A stretch of 31,757 nt of DNA from Actinomycetota bacterium (GCA_030448085.1 JAUJNU010000010.1:1-31757), one strand, 5' to 3'; shown: positions 17,409 through 29,451, numbered from the stretch's first letter. Translations and numbers: made by a program. The notes: generated from the letters alone by a model not told the origin.

Positions 17409-19108
17409 CCCGTCATCGTAACGGCCAACGCGCCGATCAAGAGGGCGAGAACGACCACGATCGCTATCGACCAGAGCCAACTCCGCCTCGGTCCCGTCGC
17501 AGGGGCTTCGTCCTCCTGCGGAGCGTTCGCGGTGGCGCCGGCCACCACGAGCGGGAAAGATGCGCTCGCCCGCTCGCCCTTGGCCTTCGCCTGCACCTCG
17601 ACCTCGTACCGTCCCGGCTGCGTCGGCACGTCGAACCGGATCGTGCGGGAACCGCTTCGCACGCGCTGGGGCTCGACGGCCTCGCCCCCGCGCGGCCGGG
17701 GGCGGACCACGACCTTGGCAGCCTTCGACAAGACGATCTTCAGACGCGAGGCCTCGCCCGCCATGGCGAAGTCGGGGGCCTCGACGAGGCCGACGCTGAG
17801 CTGCAGCTTGGCCCCCGTCCCCCGCACCGCGATGGTGCCGGGATCGGAGCTCTGGAAAGACCAGGTTCCCTTCGCTCTCTCTGCGATGACGTTTCCCCGG
17901 CCGTCCTTCACGGCGAAAGCACCCGAGACCTGGACCTCGGGACGCGCCCACGCCACGCCCACGTCGATGGGGCGGTGGGTTTCAACAGGCCCCACCTCGA
18001 CCCCCGTGTAGTAGTGGCGAAGGATGTCGACGTAGCCCAGCCCCTCGAGAGCCAACCCATGAGCGCCCCACTGCGACATGCCGGACCCATGACCCCACCC
18101 CCGCCCCTGTATACGCACGATCCTCCGGTCGCTGCTGGCTTCGATGCGGTTAGACGGGAGGGTCTCCGGAAGACGGCCGCTCGAGGTGGGGCCTGCCGAC
18201 GGGAACCGCGCCGGGAACATCTGCGGGGCAAGCTCCCGGACGATGATCCTGAACTCCTCCGCGGTCATCCGCAGCCCGACCCTGCGCCCAGACGTGAAGA
18301 CCAGGTCCGGGTAGTGGAGCCCGGCCCGCGAACGGGCGCTCTTGATGGCCGTGATGTGCGAGCCCCCGGCCCAGTGGCCGGCTCTGCGCATCATCGCCTC
18401 CACCTCAGCGAGCTCCATGTCGACGGTCCAGCGATACAGGGGGGCCGCCGTCTCGGTGGTGCTGGTCACCCCCTTCAGGTACGGATAGGCGGGCTCCGTC
18501 GGGAAGGCTTGCTCGTTGTCGAGGGTCCGTCCCCCCGAGGTCGAGTGGTAGCGAGCGAGGATCGGCTGGCCGTCGTAGAGGACGGCCTCGCCCCTCGTCG
18601 AGCCGACAGCCTCGGTCCACCGGAACCCCAGCAGGTTCTCACTCAGCACGTCGGCGCCCGAGAAGACCTGGCATTGGATCGACGCGCAGATGTCGAAGTC
18701 GCGAGCCGCCGCCTGACCCGCCCGCGGAGCCGCCAGCGTCCACAGGGCGTAGGTCCGCGCCGCCACCGCCTGAGCGCGGAGCGCCTCCCCCGGCCAGTCA
18801 AGGGGAACCTCTTGAAGGCCCAGCAGGTATCGCTCGAGCGAGAGCCGGTTCACGACGGTGAGCCCATCGGGCTCCCCCCGAAGCTCGACCGTCCCGTAGA
18901 ACGAGTGAAGGCCCCCGACCGTCACCGGCTCGTCTCCCAGCGGGACTATCCGGACGGGAGCGATGACGCGATCGGCTCTCCGTCCCGGGCCCGCCTCAGC
19001 CCTGTCGGGAGCCGCCAGGCTCGCCACCAGCCCGGGTAGGACAAGCGCTAGGAGGACCCGTCGCGGAGTTGCCTCAGGCCGTCCCCTCGGCCAGCGAGAT
19101 CTCGGCAC
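17405..19108 (-). CDS. SpoIID/LytB-domain protein, membrane anchored
   Basis: A 567-residue secreted or anchored protein. A basic N-terminus and hydrophobic core, RRVLLALVLPGLVASLA, form a signal peptide. The SpoIID/LytB domain spans about 55-380 with LERYLLGLQEVPLDWPGEAL, RAQAVAARTYAL, HSTSGGRT, AYPYLKGV and GRGWGHGSGMSQWGAHGLA. After this come a beta-rich region and a C-terminal membrane segment (WSIAIVVVLALLIGALAV). SpoIID proteins cut or activate cutting of denuded peptidoglycan; outside spore formers they act in wall remodelling. The start overlaps murA by 35 nt and no later start keeps the signal peptide. Position behind murA suits a wall role. Confidence 0.85.
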   Translation of the reverse strand: MPRSRWPRGRPEATPRRVLLALVLPGLVASLAAPDRAEAGPGRRADRVIAPVRIVPLGDEPVTVGGLHSFYGTVELRGEPDGLTVVNRLSLERYLLGLQEVPLDWPGEALRAQAVAARTYALWTLAAPRAGQAAARDFDICASIQCQVFSGADVLSENLLGFRWTEAVGSTRGEAVLYDGQPILARYHSTSGGRTLDNEQAFPTEPAYPYLKGVTSTTETAAPLYRWTVDMELAEVEAMMRRAGHWAGGSHITAIKSARSRAGLHYPDLVFTSGRRVGLRMTAEEFRIIVRELAPQMFPARFPSAGPTSSGRLPETLPSNRIEASSDRRIVRIQGRGWGHGSGMSQWGAHGLALEGLGYVDILRHYYTGVEVGPVETHRPIDVGVAWARPEVQVSGAFAVKDGRGNVIAERAKGTWSFQSSDPGTIAVRGTGAKLQLSVGLVEAPDFAMAGEASRLKIVLSKAAKVVVRPRPRGGEAVEPQRVRSGSRTIRFDVPTQPGRYEVEVQAKAKGERASASFPLVVAGATANAPQEDEAPATGPRRSWLWSIAIVVVLALLIGALAVTMTG

Positions 19109-20333
19109 CGACCCCCCTCATCTTCCCGAGGAAGTCTTCGTAGCCCCGCTCGATATGGCCCACGTCGTACACCTGGGTAGGGCCTTCCGCACAAAGGCCT
19201 GCGATCACGAGAGCGGCCCCCGCCCTGATATCCGGTGCCTTGACCGGCGCACCCGATAGGCGCTCGATCCCGCGGATCACTGCGTGATGGCCCTCCACGC
19301 GGATCTGCGAGCCCATCCTGTTGAGCTCGTCCACGAACAGGAATCGAGCCTCGAAGACGTTCTCCGTCAGGATGGACGCCCCCTCGGCGCGACTGAGAAG
19401 GACCATCATCAAGGGCTGCAGGTCGGTCGGGAACCCGGGGAAAGGGAGGGTGCCGAGGTCCAGGCACCTCGGCCGGTCGAGCATCGCGACCCGGATCTCG
19501 CCGTCGCCCCTGTAGACCTCGGCCCCCGCCTGCTCGAGCTTCTGGAGAGGGAGCTCGAGATGCTCCGGTCTCAGGTCCACGAGCCTCACGTCTCCAGAAG
19601 TTGCGGCTGCTGCGATCGCGTACGTGCCGGCCTCTATACGATCCGGGATCACCTCATGGGTCACCGCCGACAAGCTCGGCACCCCCTCGATCCTGAGCGT
19701 GGGCGTCCCCGCCCCCGAGATGTCTGCGCCGGAGGACCGCAGGAGCGCGACCAGGTCCTGGATCTCCGGCTCGCGGGCGGCGTTCTCGATGACGGTGGTG
19801 CCTTCCGCCGTCACGGCGGCCATCACGAGGTTCTCGGTCGCACCCACGGAGGGGAACTCCAGGAGGAACGTGGTGCCTCGCAAACGATCCACCCGCCCCT
19901 CGACGTAACCATGCTGAGAGGCGAACTTCACGCCCATCCGCTCGAGCCCGGACAGGTGCATGTCGATCGGCCGTGATCCGATCGCATCCCCACCGGGAAG
20001 AGCCACCCGGGCCCGGCCGAGGCGGGCGAGCAGCGGCGCCAACACCTGGATCGAAGCACGCATCTTCGTGACCAGCTCGTAAGGCGTCTCCTCGCTTATC
20101 TCACCGGATGCGTCGATCGTCAGCTCCGAGCCCTCGAAGCTCACCTTCGCCCCGAGACGCTGCAGGACCTCCGCCATCAGGTAGACGTCGGTGATCCGCG
20201 GGACCCGGGTCAGGGTCACCCGGCCGGGGATCATCAGCGAAGCGGCCATCAGCTTGAGGACGGAGTTCTTCGCCCCGCTGATGCGGACCTCTCCCTCCAG
20301 GCAGGACGCGCCGCTCACGAGGTAGGACTTCAT
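19074..20333 (-). CDS. murA: UDP-N-acetylglucosamine 1-carboxyvinyltransferase MurA, Asp-type active site
   Basis: First committed enzyme of peptidoglycan synthesis; transfers enolpyruvate from PEP to UDP-GlcNAc. 419 residues, normal length. The Lys-Asn pair of ISGAKNS (K22, N23) is present, as are the double inside-out barrel blocks (PGGDAIGSRPIDMHLSGLE, TDLQPLMMVLLSRAEG, FVDELNRMG). In the active-site loop LPGGDAIGSRP the catalytic position, Cys115 in E. coli, is Asp116. MurA with Asp there is known from Mycobacterium tuberculosis and Chlamydia; it keeps activity and is insensitive to fosfomycin. A TAGATT hexamer 7 nt before the ATG suggests a possible leaderless start. Lies downstream of the atp operon, as in mycobacteria. 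Confidence 0.95.
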   Translation of the reverse strand: MKSYLVSGASCLEGEVRISGAKNSVLKLMAASLMIPGRVTLTRVPRITDVYLMAEVLQRLGAKVSFEGSELTIDASGEISEETPYELVTKMRASIQVLAPLLARLGRARVALPGGDAIGSRPIDMHLSGLERMGVKFASQHGYVEGRVDRLRGTTFLLEFPSVGATENLVMAAVTAEGTTVIENAAREPEIQDLVALLRSSGADISGAGTPTLRIEGVPSLSAVTHEVIPDRIEAGTYAIAAAATSGDVRLVDLRPEHLELPLQKLEQAGAEVYRGDGEIRVAMLDRPRCLDLGTLPFPGFPTDLQPLMMVLLSRAEGASILTENVFEARFLFVDELNRMGSQIRVEGHHAVIRGIERLSGAPVKAPDIRAGAALVIAGLCAEGPTQVYDVGHIERGYEDFLGKMRGVGAEISLAEGTA

Positions 20334-20358
20334 GGCATCAAATCTAGCCCGAGCGCGA

Positions 20359-20388
20359 GAGAAGGGGCGGCCGAAGCCGCCCCCTCTC
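20359..20388 (-). terminator. GC-rich stem-loop after the histone-like gene
   Basis: On the minus strand an 8-bp stem GGGGCGGC / GCCGCCCC closed by a TTCG tetraloop, extended by four further pairs after one mismatch (20359-20362 with 20385-20388). It begins 17 nt after the histone-like gene stop and lies 26 nt before the murA start. There is no T-tract, but stems of this kind often end transcripts in GC-rich actinobacteria. Confidence 0.55.
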
Positions 20389-20404
20389 CATGCCGCTCTG
20401 GGCG

Positions 20405-21585
20405 CTACCGGCCGCGGCCGGTGGACTTCCTGCCCCTGGACTTGCGGCCAGTGGACTTCTTGGCCGAGGACTTGCGGCCGGTGGACCTGCTACCACCGGA
20501 GGTCGACTTACGGCCTGTGGACTTCTTCGCGCCGGTTGTCTTGCGACCCGTGGACCTCTTGGCGGTGGTCTTGCGGCCTGTGGACTTCCTGGCCGTCGTC
20601 TTGCGACCCGTGGACTTCTTGGCCCCGGTCGACTTGCGGCCAGTGGACTTCTTGGCCCCGGTCGACTTGCGGCCAGTGGACTTCCTGGCCGTGGTCTTGC
20701 GGCCTGTTGACTTCCTAGCGGTTGACTTCTTGGCCGTGGTCTTGCGGCCTGTCGTCTTCCTGGCGGTCGTCTTGCGACCCGTGGACTTCTTGGCCCCGGT
20801 GGACTTGCGACCCGTGGACTTCCTGGCCGTGGTCTTGCGGCCTGTTGTCTTCCTGGCGGTCGTCTTGCGGCCTGTCGTCTTCCTGGCGGTCGTCTTGCGA
20901 CCCGTGGACTTCTTGGCCCCGGTGGACTTGCGACCCGTGGACTTCTTGGCCGTGGTCTTGCGGCCTGTTGACTTCCTAGCGTTGTCTTCGTGGCGGTCGT
21001 CTTGCGGCCTGTCGTCTTCCTGGCGGTCGTCTTGCGACCCGTGGACTTCTTGGCCCCGGTCGTTTTGCGACCCGTGGACTTCCTGGCCGTCGACTTCTTC
21101 GCGCCGGTCGACTTGCGACCGGTCGACTTCTTGGCGGTGGACTTCTTCGCGCTGCTCTTGCGGCCACCGGTGGACTTGCCGCCCCCAGAGGTGGACTTGC
21201 TCGCCGAAGACTTGGCGCGCGAAGTTGTCTTCTTCGCAGCGGACCCGGCGCTGGACGCCGTGCGCTTTGCGGCCGACGTCGTCTTCCTCGCTGCGGACGG
21301 AGCCGTGCCGGCCGCCGAGGCTGAGCCGCCGGACGAGGAAGATCCGCCGGACGAGGATGAGCCGCCGGACGAACCGCCCGAGCCGCCGCCCTGGGAGCCC
21401 GTGCTAGAAGCACCTTCGGGACGCGCGACCTCTGCGCCGACCCCTGCTGCTGCCGCGACTACTCGACGGACCGCTGCTACGGGATTGTGCGCCTCGCCTG
21501 ATGGAGCTGCTATCTCGGCTGCAGTCTCGCCTACGTCAGCAACGACTTCTCGTGCTCGTTCCACGATCCCTCTGTCCTCTGCCAT
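20405..21585 (-). CDS. Lysine-rich histone H1-like repeat protein, one base missing in the repeat region
   Basis: Starts MAEDRGIVERAREVVADVGE behind GGGAGG, 5 nt upstream. The N-terminal helix-rich part covers about 1-60, a Gly/Ser linker about 60-95, then a long basic tail of Lys, Arg, Thr, Ser and Ala built from short units such as TGRKTTAKKSTGRKSTGAKK. Such tails bind DNA non-specifically, as in eukaryotic H1, Hc1 and HupB tails; the N-terminus is not an HU domain. At 20980/20981 one base is missing; compare the GG at the homologous site near 20720. As written the frame runs into an Arg/Pro-rich shadow to 20344; with the base restored the repeat continues to TAG 20405, giving about 393 residues. 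Probable nucleoid protein; function unproven. Confidence 0.75.
20430..21140. repeat. Degenerate coding tandem repeats of the histone-like gene
   Basis: About 700 bp of short repeated units (for example GTGGACTTCTTGGCC and CTTGCGGCCTG on the plus strand), assembled into longer near-identical blocks. One block of about 80 bp recurs at 20741, 20864 and in part at 21001. The 123-bp spacing of the first two keeps frame; the 137-bp spacing to the third is one short of a multiple of 3, matching the missing base. The region is prone to slippage and to assembly collapse. Confidence 0.85.
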
Positions 21586-21656
21586 CCGCGCCTCCCTCTC
21601 GTTTGCCCTCTTCCTTGCCCCGTTCCTTTGTCCAGCAAGGCGAACTTGCAAACCGA

Positions 21657-21686
21657 ACGCTACTTAACAGTCGTGCGTTCGTGCAA
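21657..21686 (-). promoter_or_regulatory. Candidate promoter of the histone-like gene
   Basis: Minus-strand TTGCAC (21686-21681) and TAGCGT (21662-21657) are separated by 18 nt, leaving a leader of about 65 nt with a good ribosome-binding site. The rest of the 153-nt gap has only a weak stem (21714-21719 with 21730-21735) just after the zinc-ribbon gene, which may end the atp transcript. Confidence 0.5.
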
Positions 21687-21738
21687 GCGAGAGGTGGGCG
21701 ATCAGTCGCGCGAGCACGGGAAAGAAGGACCGTGCGCG

Positions 21739-21963
21739 CTAGAAACCGGAGCCCGGATCGATGTCCAGGCGAGCTTCGATCAGCCATAGGTTACGTCTAA
21801 CGCACTCGGGGCAGAGGGCCAGTTGCCTGCCGTTAGCATCGGGCATCTCCTGCCATCCCAGCGGGACGAGCCCGTGCCGCTTCGACTCCGACATGCCGCA
21901 GGAGGAACAGAAAACGCGGTTGCGGAGGTCGTCGGGACGCTCCGGCGCCTGCTCTTCCGTCAG
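21739..21963 (-). CDS. Small zinc-ribbon protein with probable CTG start, end of atp operon
   Basis: A 74-residue product. Two CxxC knuckles, FCSSCG (about residues 18-23) and LCPECV (50-55), are 29 residues apart and should bind one zinc. Between them lies GLVPLGWQEMP and after them a short helix RRNLWLIEARLDI. The frame has no ATG, GTG or TTG before the first CxxC. A CTG at 21963 overlaps the atpC stop in the arrangement CTGA, exactly like the ATGA couplings elsewhere here, and gives a natural start MTEEQAPERPDDLRNR. An in-frame stop lies 36 nt upstream of it. Either CTG is the start, or a base is misread. Function unknown; cotranscribed with atpC. Confidence 0.6.
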   Translation of the reverse strand: MTEEQAPERPDDLRNRVFCSSCGMSESKRHGLVPLGWQEMPDANGRQLALCPECVRRNLWLIEARLDIDPGSGF

Positions 21964-22363
21964 CGGCTCGAGTACTCGCCCGACTCGCGCTCACCCCGAG
22001 CGAGGGAGGCGTGAAGCTCCGCGTCCATCCGCCGATCCTCTTCGTCCGGCTCTCCCCGACGAAGCGCCTCGATCCGTCGCTGGATGTCTCCCTCCGAGAG
22101 GTCCCCGACCTCCTCGACGTCGTCGGCAAGGATGATCACGTGATAGTCGCTGGCCGGTCCCGAGGCCTCCAAGAACCCTCCGGTCACGAGGAACCGCTCT
22201 CTCGAGGACCCGCTCGTGACCGTGATAACCCCCGGCACTAAAGCCGCTAGGAACGGGATATGGCCACGCATTATCCCGAACTCGCCTTCAGGGGAGCGGG
22301 CGATCACGAGATCGCCCTCCCCCTGCCAGACGTTTTTGTCGGAAGCGACTATCGAGACATCCA

Positions 22364-22364
<1 letters not shown>
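21960..22364 (-). CDS. atpC: ATP synthase F1 epsilon subunit
   Basis: 134 residues; central-stalk subunit that couples and can inhibit rotation. The N-terminal beta-sandwich has the family pattern SPEGEFGIMRGHIPFLAALV, with VITV and RFLVTGGFLE following. The C-terminal helical part (EVGDLSEGDIQRRIEALRR onward) is present but charged and probably flexible. The start is a GTG whose first base is shared with the last base of the atpD stop (TAGTG). Last of the eight structural atp genes. Confidence 0.92.
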
Positions 22365-24696
<2,332 letters not shown>

Positions 24697-24731
24697 TTAG
24701 CCCACCTCTCCGAAAGATCCGAACAAGGCTG

Positions 24732-26393
<1,662 letters not shown>

Positions 26394-26930
26394 TTAAGCT
26401 CTCACCTGCTCCTTCAACTGCTCGAGACGGCGGCGGATCGTGCCGTCTATGACCGTGTCGCCGACCCGGGCGTGGATCCCGCCGACGACGGATGGGTCGA
26501 TCAGAACCTTCAGCTCGACCTTCTTGCCGGTTGCCTTCGACAGCGCGGCGGCCAGTTGTTCCCTCTGCCCCGGCTCGAGCGGCACCGCAGAGCGGACCTC
26601 TGCGAGCACCGCCTGGCGTGCCTCGGCTGCGATGGAGCTCAGCTCCTCGAGGATCTGGGGGAGCAGCCGGGCCCTGTCCTGGGCCACGATGAAAGTCAGC
26701 ATCCCGAGCGTGTGCGGCGCGACCTTGCCCGCAAGGAGAGTCTCGAGGATCCGGACCCTGGTCGCGTGGTCGGTGGATTGGTCCGAAAGGGCCTGCCGCA
26801 GCTCGTGGTTCGACTCGAGGATCTTGCCGAACCTGTAGAGCTCGTCTTCGACGCGATCGAGGTCACCCTCGGCCTCGACGACCTTGAACAGGCCCTCCGC
26901 ATATCCGCGTATGACGTCGTCGGCCGCCAT
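26394..26930 (-). CDS. atpH: ATP synthase delta subunit
   Basis: 178 residues, normal length for free delta (not fused to b as in Mycobacterium). The N-terminal six-helix bundle (VIRGYAEGLFKVVEAEGDLD, LRQALSDQSTDHATRVRILE) is followed by the C-terminal domain with VELKVLIDPSVVGGIHARVG and DTVIDGTIRRRLEQLKEQV. The ATG shares one base with the atpF stop (TGATG). Forms the peripheral-stalk cap with b. Confidence 0.93.
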   Translation of the reverse strand: MAADDVIRGYAEGLFKVVEAEGDLDRVEDELYRFGKILESNHELRQALSDQSTDHATRVRILETLLAGKVAPHTLGMLTFIVAQDRARLLPQILEELSSIAAEARQAVLAEVRSAVPLEPGQREQLAAALSKATGKKVELKVLIDPSVVGGIHARVGDTVIDGTIRRRLEQLKEQVRA

Positions 26931-27508
26931 CAGGCTCGCGTGCTCCCGTTGCCGCTCGTGGCTCCAAGGTCGCGGATGTAGTCATCCACGAGCTGGCTCT
27001 GAGTCGACCGGTCGAGGGACTTCCCGACGACCTTCTCGGCCAGGTCGACGGCCAGGCGTGCCACCTCGCCCTTCAGCTCCGAAACGGTTCGGGTGCGCTC
27101 GGCCTCGATCTGCTCCTGAGCGCGTGCAACCACTCCCTGAGCGTCCGCCTCGGCCCGTGCGATGAGGTCCTTGCGGACCTGCTCCGCAGACTGCCGGGCC
27201 TCCTCGATCACGCGGTTGGCCTCGGAACGAGCGTCGGCGAGCTGGCTCTTGTACTGCTGCAGGGTCTGCTCGGCCTCGGTCTTCGAGGTCTCCGCCCCGG
27301 TCAGCTCCGACTGGATCTGGCGCTCCCGCTCCTCGACGGCCTTGCGGATCTTCGGGAACACGAACTTCATGAGCGCTATGAGCACGAGGGCGAAGGCGAG
27401 GCTCCCGTAGATCAGCTCGGCCGGGTCCGGCAGGACCAGGTCGAGGCCGGTCGGCTCGTGAGCCTCCTCCTCTGCCGCCCATAGGAAGGCGCTGTAGAGA
27501 TTGGACAT
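26930..27508 (-). CDS. atpF: ATP synthase Fo b subunit
   Basis: 192 residues; peripheral stalk. An N-terminal part of about 30 residues precedes a membrane segment (ELIYGSLAFALVLIALMKFV), then a long charged coiled coil KIRKAVEERERQIQSELTGA onward to VGKSLDRSTQSQLVDDYIRD. AAGGGG lies 10 nt before the ATG. The first 30 residues before the membrane helix are longer than in E. coli, as is usual in actinobacteria. Confidence 0.94.
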   Translation of the reverse strand: MSNLYSAFLWAAEEEAHEPTGLDLVLPDPAELIYGSLAFALVLIALMKFVFPKIRKAVEERERQIQSELTGAETSKTEAEQTLQQYKSQLADARSEANRVIEEARQSAEQVRKDLIARAEADAQGVVARAQEQIEAERTRTVSELKGEVARLAVDLAEKVVGKSLDRSTQSQLVDDYIRDLGATSGNGSTRA

Positions 27509-27522
27509 TCGTTATCAGCCCC

Positions 27523-27804
<282 letters not shown>

Positions 27805-28635
27805 CTAAGCGGTTGCTAGTTCCATCTCGTGGTGCTGCCCCGGCTCGCCGTGCGATGCGGTTCCGCCGGCCTCCGACCCTTCGTGATCGCCGTGGCCCTC
27901 CACGGACTCCGCTATGTAGAACGCGCTAAGCGTCGTGAAGATGTAAGCCTGGATAGTGAAGACCATCAGCTCGAACACGATGAGCAGGCAGGCCACCAGG
28001 AACGTGAGGATCCCGAGGGGGGTGCCCTTCCCGGTCGGAAGCAGGTTCTCGGTGAAGAGGATGAAGACGACCACCAGCACGTGCCCGGCCATCATGTTCG
28101 CGAAGAGTCGTATGGCGAGCGTCAGCGGTCGGATGATGAACACCGAGAACAGCTCGATCGGCGTCAGGATGATGTAGATCGGCCACGGGACGCCGGGCGG
28201 GAACAACGTGTCTTTAAGGTAGTTCAGCCCGTGGTGCTTGAACCCGAGGAAGTTGTAGATGACCCAGGTGGCGAAAGCGAGCACCGCCGGCAGCGCCATC
28301 CGTGACGTGACCGGGAACGTGATGCCCGGGATGATCTCGAGCAGGTTCGCGAAGAAGATGAAGAAGAAGACCGACGCGAGGTAAGGCGCGTACTTGACCC
28401 CGTTCGGACCGATGACGTCGATGGCGATGTTGTTCCGGACGAACATGTAGCCGGTCTCTGCCAGGAGGCCGATGCCCTTGGGCTTCACCCTCGCGCGAGC
28501 CGCTCCCAGGGCGAAGAAACCGATCGTGAGCAACGCCGCGAAGAACGTGAGGAGCACGACCCTGTTGATCTCGAACAAGGTGCCCTTGAACCAGATCGGC
28601 TCCCACAAGAACAGATGGAAAACATCAAGCTCCAC
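27805..28635 (-). CDS. atpB: ATP synthase Fo a subunit
   Basis: 276 residues with several membrane helices. The essential stator arginine is in LTLAIRLFANMMAGH, and the last helix has IQAYIFTTLSAFYIAESVEG. The N-terminus has ITFPVTSRMALPAVLAFATW typical of the family. A tail of about 30 residues is rich in His, Gly and Glu (HGDHEGSEAGGTASHGEPGQ), unusual in length and possibly able to bind metal. The start is GTG 28635 with AGGAG 8 nt upstream. Confidence 0.95.
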   Translation of the reverse strand: MELDVFHLFLWEPIWFKGTLFEINRVVLLTFFAALLTIGFFALGAARARVKPKGIGLLAETGYMFVRNNIAIDVIGPNGVKYAPYLASVFFFIFFANLLEIIPGITFPVTSRMALPAVLAFATWVIYNFLGFKHHGLNYLKDTLFPPGVPWPIYIILTPIELFSVFIIRPLTLAIRLFANMMAGHVLVVVFILFTENLLPTGKGTPLGILTFLVACLLIVFELMVFTIQAYIFTTLSAFYIAESVEGHGDHEGSEAGGTASHGEPGQHHEMELATA

Positions 28636-28639
28636 TGCA

Positions 28640-29041
28640 TCAGCTCCTTACGTCTGCTGAGTCGGACTGGACGGGCATCTTCAGGAAGGCATCTGCTGCT
28701 TCCCATGTGACGAGGAAGAGGTGAACCCCCACGAGCACGACGCCCGTGATGGTGAAGTCGACGGCGTCGGTTCGCTTCAGGAGGACGGCGGCGACGGTGA
28801 GGCCGAGGAGGCCGACGGTGAAGGCGGTCATGGCGGCGGCCACGAGGAGCTGGGGGCGGTTCTCGGCGATCCCACCGATCACGCGTCCGGCGACCCAGAG
28901 GTTGAGGAGCGAGAAGAAGAGGCCCGCGGCGCCGGAGAGCGCGGCCCGGCCCCCGCCCAATAGAGCCAGTCCGCCAAGGATGAGCGGGGCCAGCATGAGG
29001 CCTCGGCGCAACATCCTGTGGACGATCCTCAGCTCGATCAA
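28640..29041 (-). CDS. AtpI-like ATP synthase protein I
   Basis: 133 residues with four predicted membrane segments: RGLMLAPLILGGLALLGGG, ALSGAAGLFFSLLNLWVAG, LLVAAAMTAFTVGLLGLTVA and FTITGVVLVGVHLFLVTWEA. Proteins of this sort sit at the front of actinobacterial atp operons (Rv1303 in M. tuberculosis) and help assemble the c-ring or supply magnesium; the role is only partly known. The TTG at 29041 is chosen because AGGAG lies 9 nt upstream and atpZ ends 5 nt before; the frame is open upstream through atpZ but without homology. Rated by position and topology more than by sequence motifs. Confidence 0.75.
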   Translation of the reverse strand: MIELRIVHRMLRRGLMLAPLILGGLALLGGGRAALSGAAGLFFSLLNLWVAGRVIGGIAENRPQLLVAAAMTAFTVGLLGLTVAAVLLKRTDAVDFTITGVVLVGVHLFLVTWEAADAFLKMPVQSDSADVRS

Positions 29042-29046
29042 GCTCT

Positions 29047-29214
29047 CTAGCTCCTTTGCTGCGTTGCGTAGTAAACGTGCAAGAAACCACCGACCCAGCC
29101 CAGAACCGCCCCGATCACCTGCGCCCACGGATCGGTGCCCAACCAGTTGTCCACCAACCGCCCGAGGAACCAGAAGAGGAAGACGGCACCCGCGAATTCG
29201 AATGCCAGGGACAT
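29047..29214 (-). CDS. AtpZ-like small membrane protein
   Basis: 55 residues, first gene of the atp operon. Two membrane segments, FAGAVFLFWFLGRLVDNWLG and QVIGAVLGWVGGFLHVYYAT, are separated by the conserved turn with LGTDPW, the pattern of the ATPase gene-1/AtpZ family (PF09527-like). AtpZ acts with AtpI in ion supply or assembly in bacilli. The ATG at 29214 has AAAGGG directly upstream; an in-frame stop lies 57 nt earlier with no other start between. Short, but the motif and position make it convincing. Confidence 0.75.
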   Translation of the reverse strand: MSLAFEFAGAVFLFWFLGRLVDNWLGTDPWAQVIGAVLGWVGGFLHVYYATQQRS

Positions 29215-29320
29215 CCCTTTGGCTGCCTCGGGACCTGAGCCTTTCGAGCTTCCCGGGCCGACCCGAGCTCATCTAAAAGATGCCCCTTCGGTTGTCGCCC
29301 CTGACCGCAGCGACCAAGAC

Positions 29321-29344
29321 GGCACATCCGAAATGTGCCTTTTT
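29321..29344 (+). terminator. Plus-oriented intrinsic terminator inside the atp leader region
   Basis: Perfect 7-bp stem GGCACAT / ATGTGCC, 5-nt loop, then five T on the plus strand. No plus-strand gene lies upstream, so it may stop antisense transcription toward the WecA gene. On the minus strand the same stem would fold in the predicted atp leader, between 29355 and the atpZ start. Confidence 0.5.
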
Positions 29345-29361
29345 GGGCTGGGAACAGGAGC

Positions 29362-29425
29362 ATCCTATCCCACGGTCTTGCTTCCTCAGGCTGCTTCGGC
29401 GGCCTGCTTGTGAATTCTTTCACAA
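29362..29425 (-). promoter_or_regulatory. Candidate CRP-type site and -10 of the atp operon
   Basis: Positions 29409-29424 read TGTGA, six bases, TCACA, the consensus of CRP/GlxR-family sites; the outer bases extend the symmetry to 29408-29425. A minus-strand TAGGAT (29367-29362) could be the -10, with a start near 29355, placing the site about 61 bp upstream, a classical activator position. The -35 is weak. Confidence 0.5.
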
Positions 29426-29451
29426 ATCGCCCGCGGGGCGAACGCCCTCTG

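Noticed and set aside
17399..19039. 546-codon plus-strand open frame
   Set aside because: Antisense to the SpoIID gene, which has signal peptide, domain motifs and membrane anchor; the shadow is Arg/Pro-rich without motifs.
20430..21140. Repeat array considered as CRISPR or a minisatellite
   Set aside because: Units are degenerate, lack unique spacers and read as a coherent Lys-rich protein, so they are coding repeats.
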